Positions 34,580 to 44,339 of a stretch of 64,000 nucleotides of DNA are shown in pieces (position 1 is the first letter of the stretch; every line of letters begins with the position of its first letter). Source of the DNA: Saprospiraceae bacterium (GTDB taxonomy: Bacteria; Bacteroidota; Bacteroidia; Chitinophagales; Saprospiraceae); the NCBI GenBank assembly GCA_016718505.1, contig JADKDE010000004.1:1-64000 (forward strand). Reading direction: 5' to 3'. The notes beneath the pieces are model-generated. The model was given only the letters and a program-made list of their open reading frames with translations. It was not told the origin of the DNA and searched no databases. A program made the translations under genes and the position numbers.

Positions 34580-35269
34580 TTGAAATTTGTTTCTTATATA
34601 TTTTTTGGTATCTTGATTGTGGGTTGCCAATCGCCCAAACAGGACAGGGGATTGCTCAGTGGTTTGGAGGAGTTTTATATCCCATGGAAGTCACTCGGAA
34701 AGGGAAAGATTTATGTTTATAAAAGTCTAAATGACGATCGGATGCCCAATGAGACTTGGTCGTTCACATCCGTTGAAAAGGAAGGTAAAAAGTTTATTCA
34801 AGCCAAGTTTCTAGCACCGAATAATACAGTTGGTCAAGAAAGCCTGGATGAGATATTGCCCGAAGGGATTATCAACAGGTCACTGACCATTTACGACAGG
34901 TCTGGAGAAAATCCACAATCTGCTGCCATAGGAAGCGGGGTCTTATTTCCTTTTTCAATAAAAGACACGAGTGCAATTTTTTTGTATCGAGTCAATTGGA
35001 ATGATCCCGACGACACTACCCAAAATTATACTTTAATCAAGAACAGAAAATTTTTAGGATTTAACAAAGCGGATTTTAAATCAACTCAAATAGATATACT
35101 GGACGTTAAGACAAAAGAAGCTTTGGAGAGCAATGCGCAAGGAACTTTGTCCATAGAATACGAAGCGCAAGAAAAATACGCGAAAGGAATAGGATTATTT
35201 TACTATAAAAAGGAATTCAAAAAAGATTTTATAAAAGAATATATTTTGGATACCATCATTGATTTGTAA
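34580..35269 (+). CDS. Lipoprotein of unknown function
   Basis: Protein of 229 residues from a TTG start, with a short signal MKFVSYIFFGILIVGC that ends in a good lipobox (ILIVGC, cysteine 16). The rest is mainly beta-strand-like (GKIYVYKSLNDDRMPNETWSFTSVEKEGKKFIQAKF; INRSLTIYDRSG; IFLYRVNWND). No domain is recognised. An ATG at 34572 opens in another frame and would join this one if the T-run at 34578-34581 had one more T. A homopolymer loss may therefore have hidden the true start. It is followed directly by the T9SS type B gene. Confidence 0.72.
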   Translation: MKFVSYIFFGILIVGCQSPKQDRGLLSGLEEFYIPWKSLGKGKIYVYKSLNDDRMPNETWSFTSVEKEGKKFIQAKFLAPNNTVGQESLDEILPEGIINRSLTIYDRSGENPQSAAIGSGVLFPFSIKDTSAIFLYRVNWNDPDDTTQNYTLIKNRKFLGFNKADFKSTQIDILDVKTKEALESNAQGTLSIEYEAQEKYAKGIGLFYYKKEFKKDFIKEYILDTIIDL

Positions 35270-35270
35270 T

Positions 35271-37038
35271 ATGTTGTTGATACTCAGTCATTTAAAAAAT
35301 CTACTTTTCAAGCTAGTATGTCTTGGAGGACTATATTATTTAGGCATTTCGAACATTTCAGCCCAAGTAAATCCTCCCATATTGCAGTGCAAAAAATCTG
35401 ATACAATCATCTGGCAAAATACCTTGGCTTCGTGTGGGCCATTTCTTCATTATGAACTGTTCAATAGCACAACGCCTACAGGGCCTTTTACCCTAATTGC
35501 AACAATTACAAATCCCAACCAGCTTTATTATAAGCATGTAGGTGCTATTGGAAATCAATTTTACTACATTCGAGCCATTTATGATTGTCCAGGGGTTACA
35601 ATGCCTGCTTCTGATACCATAAGTGGCGGAATTCCAACCAAGACTCCCATCAAAATGGTTACTGTTGAGAATGGAAAAAATGAAATCCATTGGGACTTTA
35701 GCAATTCAGTATCTATTTTTGGATATATTATTTTCAAATCTACCGTACTAGGAACGATTCCTATCGACACAGTGGATGCAAACACCAATGTTTATGTAGA
35801 TTTGAGCTCAAATCCAAGCGTCACTTCCGAATTTTACTATGTTTGTTCAGTCGATTTTTGTGGTAATGTGAGTTTATACGACCTTGCACATCAGAATATG
35901 GTTTTGACCTCAGAGCCAGATCAATGCGCCAAAACCCTTGAATTCAAATGGAATAAATATATAAACGGCCTAGGTGGAATTTCAAAACAAGAAATTTGGT
36001 TGAGTAAGGCAGGAGGACCTTTTGCACTGGTTGATTCGGTTTTGCCTACGGACAGCACCTACATCCTAAAAGACATCGATACGCGCCTCGAATATTGTGT
36101 TTATGTAAAGGCTATAACCAATACAAAAGGAATCGAATCCAAGTCAAATATCATCTGTCAAACGCCCAATGTTGTTGCTGACTTTTCTTATTTTCTAATA
36201 AAAAAATGTTAGTGTTCTAACTGATCGTAAAATACAATTGGATTGGATTTGGGACAAAACCGCTGACATCAAGTCATACAAAATCCAACGCCGTACCGAA
36301 GGCCAAGATTGGATCGATGTGGAGAATTTCATCAATCCCGTTTTGAATGATGAAGAGACATTAATCGATCAAAGTTACCTAGACCCTACACAAAATGTTT
36401 ATGAATATAGAATAGTTACAATTAATCAATGCGACCAAACATTTATTTCTCCTGTAGTTTCTAGTATAAAGGCATATGCTGTTGCTTTTCCACAACATAC
36501 CAACAAGATTTATTGGACTACCCCAAAACTGGAAGGTGATATCATTGGATACAATATTTACTACATCACCACTGATACTTTTGGCGTAATCATTGGTAGC
36601 AATGGTATCAATGATCTAAAGATGGAACACGATATCAGCTTGCTTCCTTCCAGCACTTTGCAATTTTGCTATTATGTTGAAGCCAATTCTCAAATAAATA
36701 TGCCAGATAACAGCATCATGGAGGTCGTTAGCAGATCCCCAATCGTTTGTGTGACCAAACTCATCGATTACTACATTCCGAATGTATTTAATCCCAATGG
36801 GGTAAATACTGAGTTCAGGCCATATACCGAAAATGAAGAGCTCATCAGCAGCTACGATCTCATTATTTTTGATCGCTGGGGAAATCTAATTTTTGAATCA
36901 AAGAATTTTACAGAAGGGTGGAAGGGTACACGGAAAAATAAAGAAGTACCAGCTGGAGTCTATACTTATTTCATCAAAAGCACTCAATTTTCTGGTAAAA
37001 TATTGAATTATGTTGGGACCGTTCAGTTGGTGCGTTGA
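35271..37038 (+). CDS. Fibronectin-like repeat protein with type B T9SS (gliding-motility-associated) C-terminal domain, frameshifted
   Basis: Two frames together give about 588 residues. From ATG 35271 there is a signal-like segment (LFKLVCLGGLYYLGISNISAQ). Four or five Ig/fibronectin-like repeats follow, visible in KMVTVENGKNEIHWDFSNSVSIFGYIIFKST, TLEFKWNKYINGLGGISKQEIWLSK and KIYWTTPKLEGDIIGYNIYYI. The last 85 residues are the CHU-type C-terminal domain (YYIPNVFNPNGVNTEFRP, SYDLIIFDRWGNLIFE, WKGTRKNKEVPAGVYTYFIK), a T9SS type B sorting signal. The frame changes at the seven-A run near 36204-36210; removing one A restores continuity. The protein should be exported to the cell surface, and adhesion is a likely but unproven role. 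Confidence 0.82.
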
Positions 37039-37112
37039 TTAGCTTTAATAGTTTATAAATAGCTGTGCAGTTACAATTTTCGCTTGCCCAAAAACAGAAT
37101 ATTTGCTCTTAG

Positions 37113-37646
37113 ATGCCAACAAAAATAGAAGACATAGAATCATTGGTTAAGGCTTGTATCGAAGACGATAAAAAGGCTCAAAAACTGATGTTTGAAAGCT
37201 ATGCACCTCGTCTATTTGGTTATATCCGTAGGTATGTGCCCAATCATCACGACGCACAGGACATTTTAGTTGAGGCATTCTATAAAATTTTGGTTCATCT
37301 AAATCAGTGCAAAGATCTTCTCTATTTTGAGGCGTGGATGAGACGCATAGCCGTCAATGAAGCTCTTATGTTCCTGCGAAAACAAAAAACTAAAATGGAT
37401 TTTGCTGAGCTCGAAGCAAATTTTACCGAAAGAATCGAAGAAGATGCCTATGATTTGGAAGCGGATCAATACATCGAGGCCTCTTTAGAGCAATTGCCAA
37501 AAGGTTGTCGAGCTGTATTTGAATTATTCGTTTTCGAACAGTTCTCGCACCAAGAAATAGCCGAAAAATTAGGGATTAGCGCTCATACCAGCAAGTCTCA
37601 GTTGGCATTTGCAAAATTAAAATTGAAGTCATTACAAGCAAAATAA
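37113..37646 (+). CDS. ECF-type RNA polymerase sigma factor
   Basis: Sigma-70 family factor of 177 residues, the usual ECF length. Region 2 is seen in KLMFESYAPRLFGYIRRYVPNHHDAQDILVEAFYKILVHL and WMRRIAVNEALMFLRKQK. Region 4 is EQLPKGCRAVFELFVFEQFSHQEIAEKLGISAHTSKSQLAFAKLKLKSL, a helix-turn-helix that reads the -35 element. There is no region 3. It is followed 10 bp later by a tiny membrane protein that may act as anti-sigma factor. The target promoters are not known; the preceding T9SS gene is a possible target only by proximity. Confidence 0.9.
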   Translation: MPTKIEDIESLVKACIEDDKKAQKLMFESYAPRLFGYIRRYVPNHHDAQDILVEAFYKILVHLNQCKDLLYFEAWMRRIAVNEALMFLRKQKTKMDFAELEANFTERIEEDAYDLEADQYIEASLEQLPKGCRAVFELFVFEQFSHQEIAEKLGISAHTSKSQLAFAKLKLKSLQAK

Positions 37647-37656
37647 ATAATTAGTT

Positions 37657-37884
37657 ATGGCTAAATATATTTTTAACAATGACCGAAATAATAAACAAGG
37701 TCCCAAGGATTTGAACGAAGCAGATCTACAAAATCTTTGGGAAAAGGTGGAGGTCAAAATTGAAAGACACAAGACCAAACAACGACAAAAAAAATCCCTA
37801 AAATGGCTGATCTTTTTTCTAATTTTTGTCGTGATGATTACAGCCATTATCGTTGGCTTTTACCTCATAAGATCGATAAGTTAA
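37657..37884 (+). CDS. Tiny single-pass membrane protein, candidate anti-sigma factor
   Basis: Protein of 75 residues with a charged N-terminal half (NEADLQNLWEKVEVKIERHKTKQRQKKS) likely to be helical and cytoplasmic, one transmembrane helix (WLIFFLIFVVMITAIIVGFYLI, about 49-70) and almost no outside part. It follows the sigma factor with a 10-bp gap. By position and layout it could hold the sigma factor at the membrane, but it lacks the zinc-binding H-x3-C-x2-C of classic anti-sigma domains. Its stop is 3 bp from the end of the convergent RelA/SpoT gene. Confidence 0.7.
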   Translation: MAKYIFNNDRNNKQGPKDLNEADLQNLWEKVEVKIERHKTKQRQKKSLKWLIFFLIFVVMITAIIVGFYLIRSIS

Positions 37885-37887
37885 ATT

Positions 37888-40101
37888 TTAGTCGATGCGC
37901 GAAACGGAATCGATGCCATCTATTTGCTCTAATGCCTCTATGGCGGCAGCTACTTGGTCTGCATTTTGAACTATAATGGCCATTTTTCCTTCAAAAAATC
38001 CTTCTTTCCCTTCTATAGAAAATGCCTTGATATTCAACCCCAATGCAGTAGATATTTTATTACTTAATTTTTCGATAACCCCCACACCTGTATCTATTCC
38101 ATGTACTAAGATATGGGCGACAAAGTTGGATTGAACGTCTTTTACCCAAGTGGCTCGCATGACCCGGTAGCCATAATTTGCAAAAAGATTGGATGCATTT
38201 GGACAGCCCGCTCTATGCACTTTAACACCTGACCCAGTGGATAAAAAGGCAAATATCATGTCGCCTGGGACTGGGTTGCAGCAGGTCGCAAAGGTATATT
38301 CATATTGATCAGCAGGCTCATCATTGAGGAGTATAGGACTTGTGCTTTTTTTATTGATGGTAGGTGCTAGGACAGTTGGCTTTATAATCTCCTTAGCTTC
38401 TTGCAGAGGTATTATTTTCCCATTTTCTACTTTAAATCGCTTAGTGAAATCTTGCAAATTAACATCGTCAATCGCTACACCATAGTACAAATCGGGCCTT
38501 GATTTGTATCCATAAGCTTTTACCAAAATATCGATATTCGAATCGAAATCAATTTTCAAATTCGAGAACTTTCGCTCAAGTGCCTCCTTGCCAAATTCCC
38601 CTTTTTTCTTGTTATCCTCCTTCAGAGAAGCCCTGATTTTGGTCTTGGCTTTGCTGGTGATGACCATTTTTAACCAACTTTCCGTGGGGCGTTGATTTTT
38701 GTTTACAATAATCTGAATTTGATCTCCATTTTCAAGCTTATAGCCCATCGGTACCAGCTTGTTATTGATCTTTATAGCGGTACAGTGGTATCCCAAATCC
38801 GAGTGTATGCTAAAGGCAAAATCCAACGCTGTTGCGCCTTTTGGCAAAACTTTCATATCACCTTTTGGAGTGTACACATATACTTCTTCGTGGAATAAAT
38901 TCGACTTGAAGTCAGTCATGAATTCTAAGGCATCCTTATCCCCGTCATCCAATAATTCGCGGATATTATCCAGCCAATTTTCATATACATCCTGTTGATT
39001 CGTGATGCCTTTATACTTCCAGTGTGCTGCAAATCCTCTTTCAGCGATTTCATCCATCCGTTGAGTCCTAATCTGGACTTCGACATATTTTCCTTTGGGA
39101 CCAATTACCGTTGTATGCAATGATTCATATCCGTTGGATTTGGCTGTAGTGATCCAATCTTTGAGCCTTTCTGGGATCGGTTTATAGACATCGCTGACTA
39201 TCGAATATACTTGCCAACAATAGGATTTTTCTTTCTTTTGAGGAACATCCAATATAATCCTAATAGCAAATAAATCGTAGATTTCTTCAAAAGGTATCTT
39301 TTTGGATTTTAGTTTATTATAAATTGAATAAATAGATTTAGGTCTGCCTAAAATTGTGAACGGAACGTTCAACTCTTTCAACTCCTCCTGCAGCGGCTCG
39401 ATGAATTTATCAATATAACTGGCTCTGTCGCGCTTGGTTTCTTGTAGTTTTTTTGCAATTTCCTTGTATTTTTCAGGTTCTGTAATTTTCATACAAAGGT
39501 CCTGAAATTCAGTTTTTATCGAATACAGCCCCAGTCGATGTGCTAAAGGGGCATAAATAAATGTTGTCTCTGCAGCTATTTTGAGTTGTTTGTGCTTTGG
39601 CATAGAGCCCAGAGTCCTCATATTGTGCAACCTATCGGCCATCTTGATGAGTACAACTCGAACATCCTCCACCAGTGTACTCAGTACTTTCTTGAAATTC
39701 TCCGCTTGTGGGACATCGGTTTCATAGGTTTTATCAAGCTTGGTAAGACCATCCACCAGTTTGGCTATTTTTTCACCGAATTGAGTTTTGATATCTTCAA
39801 GGGTAACTTCAGTGTCTTCCACCACGTCGTGCAGCAATGCAGCTATGATTGCCGTCGGACCGAGTCCGATTTCTTCTACACATATCTTCGCCACAGCTAT
39901 TGGATGCAGAATATAGGGCTCGCCACTTTTTCTGCGTTGTTTGCTATGAGCCTCTACTGCCAATTCATAGGCTTGTCTTATTCCTTTTTTATCTTCATCA
40001 TCCAGCTCTATTTTAAAGCTTTTCAGGAGGTCGCGGTAAGCCCTCTGTATGATGATTTTCTCATCATCAATCCCCTCTTTTGTCGTTGAACTTACTTCCA
40101 T
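37888..40101 (-). CDS. Bifunctional (p)ppGpp synthetase/hydrolase (RelA/SpoT homologue)
   Basis: Protein of 737 residues with the full long-RSH layout. The hydrolase HD domain is intact (HSKQRRKSGEPYILHPIAVAKI, LLHDVVEDTEVT, MADRLHNMRTLGSMP). The synthetase domain has LGRPKSIYSIYNKLKSK, DLFAIRIILD, SNGYESLHTTVIG and VEVQIRTQRMDEIAERGFAAHWKYK. A TGS domain (VYVYTPKGDMKVLPKGATALDFAFSIHSDLG) and a C-terminal zinc-finger-like CCNPVPGD region with ACT follow. It makes and degrades the alarmone during starvation, probably bound to ribosomes. The intact HD site argues for a bifunctional or SpoT-like enzyme rather than a pure RelA. It converges with the sigma-factor pair. Confidence 0.95.
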   Translation of the reverse strand: MEVSSTTKEGIDDEKIIIQRAYRDLLKSFKIELDDEDKKGIRQAYELAVEAHSKQRRKSGEPYILHPIAVAKICVEEIGLGPTAIIAALLHDVVEDTEVTLEDIKTQFGEKIAKLVDGLTKLDKTYETDVPQAENFKKVLSTLVEDVRVVLIKMADRLHNMRTLGSMPKHKQLKIAAETTFIYAPLAHRLGLYSIKTEFQDLCMKITEPEKYKEIAKKLQETKRDRASYIDKFIEPLQEELKELNVPFTILGRPKSIYSIYNKLKSKKIPFEEIYDLFAIRIILDVPQKKEKSYCWQVYSIVSDVYKPIPERLKDWITTAKSNGYESLHTTVIGPKGKYVEVQIRTQRMDEIAERGFAAHWKYKGITNQQDVYENWLDNIRELLDDGDKDALEFMTDFKSNLFHEEVYVYTPKGDMKVLPKGATALDFAFSIHSDLGYHCTAIKINNKLVPMGYKLENGDQIQIIVNKNQRPTESWLKMVITSKAKTKIRASLKEDNKKKGEFGKEALERKFSNLKIDFDSNIDILVKAYGYKSRPDLYYGVAIDDVNLQDFTKRFKVENGKIIPLQEAKEIIKPTVLAPTINKKSTSPILLNDEPADQYEYTFATCCNPVPGDMIFAFLSTGSGVKVHRAGCPNASNLFANYGYRVMRATWVKDVQSNFVAHILVHGIDTGVGVIEKLSNKISTALGLNIKAFSIEGKEGFFEGKMAIIVQNADQVAAAIEALEQIDGIDSVSRID

Positions 40102-40260
40102 TTCCTATTTTCTTTGATGCAGAATAAATGCTAATTTACGCTTTTTTTTTAAATAAATTATTTCACCTAAAATTATTACTTGTTTTTCACTTTTTTACAA
40201 GTATTCATCCGTTCTAATTCTTAATTGGTATATTTTTAGTTTTATTTAATGCGAATGATT

Positions 40261-40268
40261 TACCTTTG
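40261..40268 (+). promoter_or_regulatory. Candidate -7 box of the yidC promoter
   Basis: TACCTTTG matches TAnnTTTG, 31 bp before the yidC ATG, with a weak TTAG-type element about 21 nt upstream. Confidence 0.45.
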
Positions 40269-40299
40269 CACGGTTTTAATAAAAGCGTAAAATAGGTAA

Positions 40300-42120
40300 A
40301 TGGATCGTAATACTGGGATAGGCATGGCCTTGATTTTGGGTTTATTTTTCTTCTGGGTAAAATTAAATGCACCCTCAGAGGCTGAAATCAAATTGCAAAA
40401 ACACAAGCAAGACTCCATCAAATTGGTCCAAGCCAAGGTGGATAGCCTAAAAAAATTGGGAGCACCTGCCGAGATTTTAGACACAACTAAAAATACTGTT
40501 CTGTCTTCATCGACGATAGATACCACAGACACCCCAGTTGTCCTAGACTCTCTATCTAATGATCTTTTGACGGTGAAATTCTCCAACAAAGGAGGAAGAA
40601 TTAATTCCGTTTTAGTCAAAAAATATTTTAAACAAAAAGAAGTTGAAGATGGCAAGGTCATCAAATCACCACTATATTTATTAGAAGACCAAAAGAACCA
40701 GTTCGATTACATTTTTGCCAAACAATCTGGAGGTGATATACATACTCAAGGTTTGGTTTTTAATACACAAAAATCAAACGAAGAAATAATTTTCTCCTAC
40801 AAGACTTCCGAAGGAGTTTTAATCAAATTAAAATACAAGCTCCTGCCTAATTCTTATACCCTCAAGCATGAAGTCGAGGTAGAAGGCATGGATAAGTTGA
40901 ATTCAGAGAAAATTGGAAAATTGCACTGGATTAACTATTTGGACAAATTGGAAGTCAATGATAAATATGAAAGAAATTATACTTCAGTTTACTACAAAGA
41001 AATAGATGAGCAACCTACCTATTGTAGCTGCACCTCCAATGACGAGCAAGATCTTACCAATAAGCCAGTCAAGTGGGTATCACACGCCAATCAATTCTTT
41101 AATTCAGCTTTGATCGCCGAGGACCAATTTAAATCAGCCAAATTGGCAACCGAAATGCTAGATGCATCCTCAGAAGATTTAAAAAAATGTACATCTGATC
41201 TTGAGTTCAATCTCGGATCTAGCAAATATGCCATGGATTTCTATATCGGTCCAAATGAGTTCGAACGCCTTAAGGGTATGCAAATTGGTCTTGAAGACGT
41301 AGTTTCTTATGGCTCATCCATCTTTGGCACAATCAATAGATACCCTATCCGATGGATCTACCTCTTTTTTGCTGGCTTTATTGCCAACAAGGGTATCATC
41401 ATCCTTTGCATGACCTTGTTAGTGAAAATCTTATTGATTTATCTAACTTTCAAGATGATTTATTCTCAGTCTAAGATGGCTGCGCTTAAACCAGAAATCG
41501 AAAAATTAAAAGCAAAATATGGAGATGATCCTCAAGCCATGCAAGCACAGTCTATGAAGATATACGGCGAATATGGCGTCAATCCACTTGGTGGATGTCT
41601 TCCGATGTTACTTCAAATGCCTATTTGGATTGCTTTGACTAGATATTTCTCCGCTTCCATCGAGTTCAGACAAGAACACTTTTTATGGGCAACCGATTTG
41701 ACTTCTTACGACGTCTTCATGAGGCTGCCATTTACCATTCCATTTTATGGCGATCACGTAAGTATGTTTACATTGTTGTGGACTTTATCCACACTGGCCT
41801 ATACTTGGTACAATAGCCGATTGGTTGACATGTCGGCCATGAATCCAGCGATGAAATACATGCAATATATTATGCCAGTAATGTTTGTATTTTTCTTCAA
41901 TTCTTCAGCAGCTGGATTTACCTGTTACCTGTTTTTCAGCAATATTCTTAATATTGGACAAACGGTATTAATCAAGAATTTTTTCATCGATGAAAATAAG
42001 ATAGCCAACGAGCTGGCTCTCAATAAAGCCAAACCCAAATCGACGACTGGATTCAGAGCGCGTTTAGAACAAGCTATGAAAGAACAAGAACGTATCAAAA
42101 ATCAAAATAAAAAGAAATAG
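40300..42120 (+). CDS. yidC: Membrane protein insertase YidC
   Basis: Inner-membrane insertase of 606 residues. The first transmembrane helix (MDRNTGIGMALILGLFFFWVKL) is followed by a large periplasmic beta-sandwich domain (about 80-350), as in Gram-negative YidC. The conserved 60KD-IMP domain starts with GIIILCMTLLVKILLIYLTFKMIYSQSKMAALKPEIEKLKAKYGDDPQAMQAQSMKIYGEYGVNPLGGCLPMLLQMPIWIALTRYF. Final helices follow (AMKYMQYIMPVMFVFFFNSSAAG). The tail is basic. It inserts membrane proteins alone or with SecYEG. It is followed 26 bp later by proline dehydrogenase. Confidence 0.96.
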   Translation: MDRNTGIGMALILGLFFFWVKLNAPSEAEIKLQKHKQDSIKLVQAKVDSLKKLGAPAEILDTTKNTVLSSSTIDTTDTPVVLDSLSNDLLTVKFSNKGGRINSVLVKKYFKQKEVEDGKVIKSPLYLLEDQKNQFDYIFAKQSGGDIHTQGLVFNTQKSNEEIIFSYKTSEGVLIKLKYKLLPNSYTLKHEVEVEGMDKLNSEKIGKLHWINYLDKLEVNDKYERNYTSVYYKEIDEQPTYCSCTSNDEQDLTNKPVKWVSHANQFFNSALIAEDQFKSAKLATEMLDASSEDLKKCTSDLEFNLGSSKYAMDFYIGPNEFERLKGMQIGLEDVVSYGSSIFGTINRYPIRWIYLFFAGFIANKGIIILCMTLLVKILLIYLTFKMIYSQSKMAALKPEIEKLKAKYGDDPQAMQAQSMKIYGEYGVNPLGGCLPMLLQMPIWIALTRYFSASIEFRQEHFLWATDLTSYDVFMRLPFTIPFYGDHVSMFTLLWTLSTLAYTWYNSRLVDMSAMNPAMKYMQYIMPVMFVFFFNSSAAGFTCYLFFSNILNIGQTVLIKNFFIDENKIANELALNKAKPKSTTGFRARLEQAMKEQERIKNQNKKK

Positions 42121-42146
42121 TGATCACCCAATAACCCTTTTACCTT

Positions 42147-43328
42147 ATGGAAAAATCGGTTCATTTTGACAATACACAGATAGGATTTAGCCATAAATCC
42201 AATGGCCAATTGACCAAAATGAAATGGCTATTTACTTTACTTAATTATCCTTGGATCGTATCGATTGGCTCGACATTAGCCCTTTGGGCGCTCAAGCTGA
42301 GACTTCCTTTTTTTCAGGATTTGGTCAAGCACACCATGTTCGAGCAGTTTTGTGGTGGTGTTACGCTGACTGAATGCGAGCCAGTCATCAAGAATATGGC
42401 GCAGCATCATACACTTACAGTTCTTGATTACGGCGCTGAGGGCAAGGACAATGAAGAGGACTTTCAAAAGGCACACCAGGCATTTATCCAATCACTCCAG
42501 TTTGCTAACAATCAGCAGAATATTCCAGTTATTTGCATCAAATTAACGTCCCTATTTTCTTTTGCAGCTCTCCAAAAAGTCAGCGAAAAAAAATTGCTTC
42601 TTACGGAGGAACTTGAAGCTTTTGAAAGAGGCATCGAAAGAATTAGAAGCATTTGCCAATTGGCGCATGATACCAACACGGCTGTTTTTATAGATGCAGA
42701 AGAGTCTTGGATTCAACCAGCCATTGACGACATCGCCGATGATATGATGAAAGCATTCAACACAACCCAAGTGGTCGTTTACAATACATTCCAGATGTAT
42801 CGCCACGACAGACTGGCATTCCTCAAAAGCTCCCAACTAAAGGCCACCAAAAATCAGTATCTTTTTGGTGCTAAAATTGTCCGCGGGGCCTACATGGAAA
42901 AAGAAAGGTTGCGTGCTAAACAAATGGGCTATCCAGATCCGATCAATCCCGATAAATCAGCGACAGACAGGGACTTTAACTTGGCATTACATTTTCTGGT
43001 TGACAGCATTCAGAATACAGCATTTTGCAATGCCACCCATAACGATGAGAGCACCTTCCTATTGACAAAATTGCTCATCGAGCGACAGATTCCTAGGGAT
43101 CATCCACACGTATTATTCTGCCAACTATACGGCATGAGCGATATCCTCACCTACAATTTAGCACACGAGGGTTTTCGATCTTCCAAGTATATGGTCTATG
43201 GCCCCGTCAAGGACGTCATACCCTATCTCATTCGAAGGGCTCAAGAAAACACTTCTGTGTCAGGCGACATAGGGAGAGAACTAGCCAATATATCCAAGGA
43301 AATTAGTAGAAGACAAAGCGCATCCTAA
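42147..43328 (+). CDS. Proline dehydrogenase
   Basis: FAD-dependent monofunctional proline dehydrogenase of 393 residues with a TIM-barrel fold, which oxidises proline to pyrroline-5-carboxylate and passes electrons to quinone. Motifs: LDYGAEGKDNEEDFQKA, ICIKLTSLFSFAAL, VFIDAEESWIQPAID, VVYNTFQMYRHDRL, GAKIVRGAYMEKERLRAKQMGYPDPI, NATHNDESTFLL and the C-terminal RRAQENTSVSGDIGRELANI. The aldehyde-dehydrogenase half of PutA is absent, as usual in Bacteroidota. It could share a transcript with yidC. A structured repeat lies 35 bp after its stop. Confidence 0.94.
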   Translation: MEKSVHFDNTQIGFSHKSNGQLTKMKWLFTLLNYPWIVSIGSTLALWALKLRLPFFQDLVKHTMFEQFCGGVTLTECEPVIKNMAQHHTLTVLDYGAEGKDNEEDFQKAHQAFIQSLQFANNQQNIPVICIKLTSLFSFAALQKVSEKKLLLTEELEAFERGIERIRSICQLAHDTNTAVFIDAEESWIQPAIDDIADDMMKAFNTTQVVVYNTFQMYRHDRLAFLKSSQLKATKNQYLFGAKIVRGAYMEKERLRAKQMGYPDPINPDKSATDRDFNLALHFLVDSIQNTAFCNATHNDESTFLLTKLLIERQIPRDHPHVLFCQLYGMSDILTYNLAHEGFRSSKYMVYGPVKDVIPYLIRRAQENTSVSGDIGRELANISKEISRRQSAS

Positions 43329-43362
43329 GTAGATTAATAACATTATTGATATTCTAGCTTTT

Positions 43363-43509
43363 TATTTGGGCGAACTCTTCTCTCTCATTTTTTTGCGAGA
43401 GAAGAGCCGGGTCGTTCGTGACTTCACTTCGTTTCGGTCTTGAAGACACCTGCACTATTTCGCTAAGCTCCATAGCACAGGTTCACTACCACCCCTTTCG
43501 CAGCCACGT
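43363..43509 (-). repeat. Structured intergenic repeat, copy C
   Basis: Element of about 147 bp, read on the minus strand: start GCGAAAGGGGTGGTAGTG; a stem ACCTGTGCTAT/ATAGTGCAGGT; AAGACCGAAACGAAGTGAAG; ACGACCCGGC; then a long perfect inverted repeat CTCTTCTCTC/GAGAGAAGAG (43375-43406). The end is TTCGCCCAAATAAA. It is related to copies A, B and D. Confidence 0.75.
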
Positions 43510-43631
43510 TGAATTCCTTACCACATCAATTTTTGACATATATTAAATTAAAAAATATGTGGTCACCATTTGATATATTATAAAAAAATAACATATTTTA
43601 TAAAATTATATTCAAAAAAAATCAATAAATG

Positions 43632-43662
43632 TTTGTTAAATTAAAATTAAAACGTACTTTTG
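43632..43662 (+). promoter_or_regulatory. Canonical Bacteroidota promoter for the HYR-protein operon
   Basis: TTTG at 43632-43635 and TACTTTTG at 43655-43662, exactly 19 nt apart. This is the best match in the window outside the small-RNA copies. The start of transcription should be about 43669. Confidence 0.8.
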
Positions 43663-43819
43663 CCTTTAATACGTAAGGTCTCTAACAAGTAGAGAATTAA
43701 CTCAAGAATAAGAATATACTACAAATTATTGGTTTTCAATGAATTAGGGATTTTTCCCCAATACATATTTTTGTATATTAGCAATTTATTATATTTTTTT
43801 TAACAAAAAACTAGAACTC

Positions 43820-44281
43820 ATGACAAAAATGAATTTTTCAACCGGAATACTCCGGACCATTAGATTCAGCTTAAGTTTTGTTTTGTTTGTAATGTGTTTC
43901 TTCCTTATCGGTCAGACTGCATCGGCACAAAATTTCAATCAGCCTGCACCTAGTAAGACACCTGTTACAAGCTACTCAAACATTAACTGGACTGCTCCTG
44001 GTGATGCCATCGTAAGATTACAAACTTCCGTTGCATCCCTTACCGCTTTGTTGCCCTCTGCTGGTGTGCCAGCGGACAGAAACCAGCAGTTCATTGCCAA
44101 CCAAATTCAGGTTTACAATGCTGTTATCGCTGCATTACAGTCTAACCCTATCTTGACTTCTCGCAATGTGTATGAGACTTATGTTCCTCAATTGAAGCAT
44201 GGTGTTCCAATAGGAAATAATACCGATGAAAGAATCGCAGGTCAGATTATCAAACATTTTTTAAAACAATTGTCTAATTAA
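43820..44281 (+). CDS. Small secreted protein upstream of the giant HYR protein
   Basis: Protein of 153 residues with a signal peptide (about 1-36, ending TASAQ). The mature part is mostly helical (DAIVRLQTSVASLTALLPSAG, NQQFIANQIQVYNAVIAALQSNP), then AGQIIKHFLKQL at the end. No domain or T9SS signal is recognised. It lies 58 bp upstream of the 1824-residue gene on the same strand and under the same promoter. It could be a periplasmic or surface partner of that protein; this is inference from position. Confidence 0.8.
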   Translation: MTKMNFSTGILRTIRFSLSFVLFVMCFFLIGQTASAQNFNQPAPSKTPVTSYSNINWTAPGDAIVRLQTSVASLTALLPSAGVPADRNQQFIANQIQVYNAVIAALQSNPILTSRNVYETYVPQLKHGVPIGNNTDERIAGQIIKHFLKQLSN

Positions 44282-44339
44282 TAACTCTTTGTACTTTTAG
44301 AAAACAATAAATTTAATTCAATAAAATTATATCTTTATT

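Larger units (their letters stand above)
43329..43819. other. Gap with structured repeat C, a promoter and a long leader
   Basis: The left part holds repeat copy C (43363-43509). The middle is very AT-rich. A canonical promoter lies at 43632-43662, leaving an untranslated leader of about 150 nt before the gene at 43820. The leader contains small inverted repeats (CTCT...AGAG near 43680-43693, GGGA...CCCC near 43748-43760). Confidence 0.6.
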
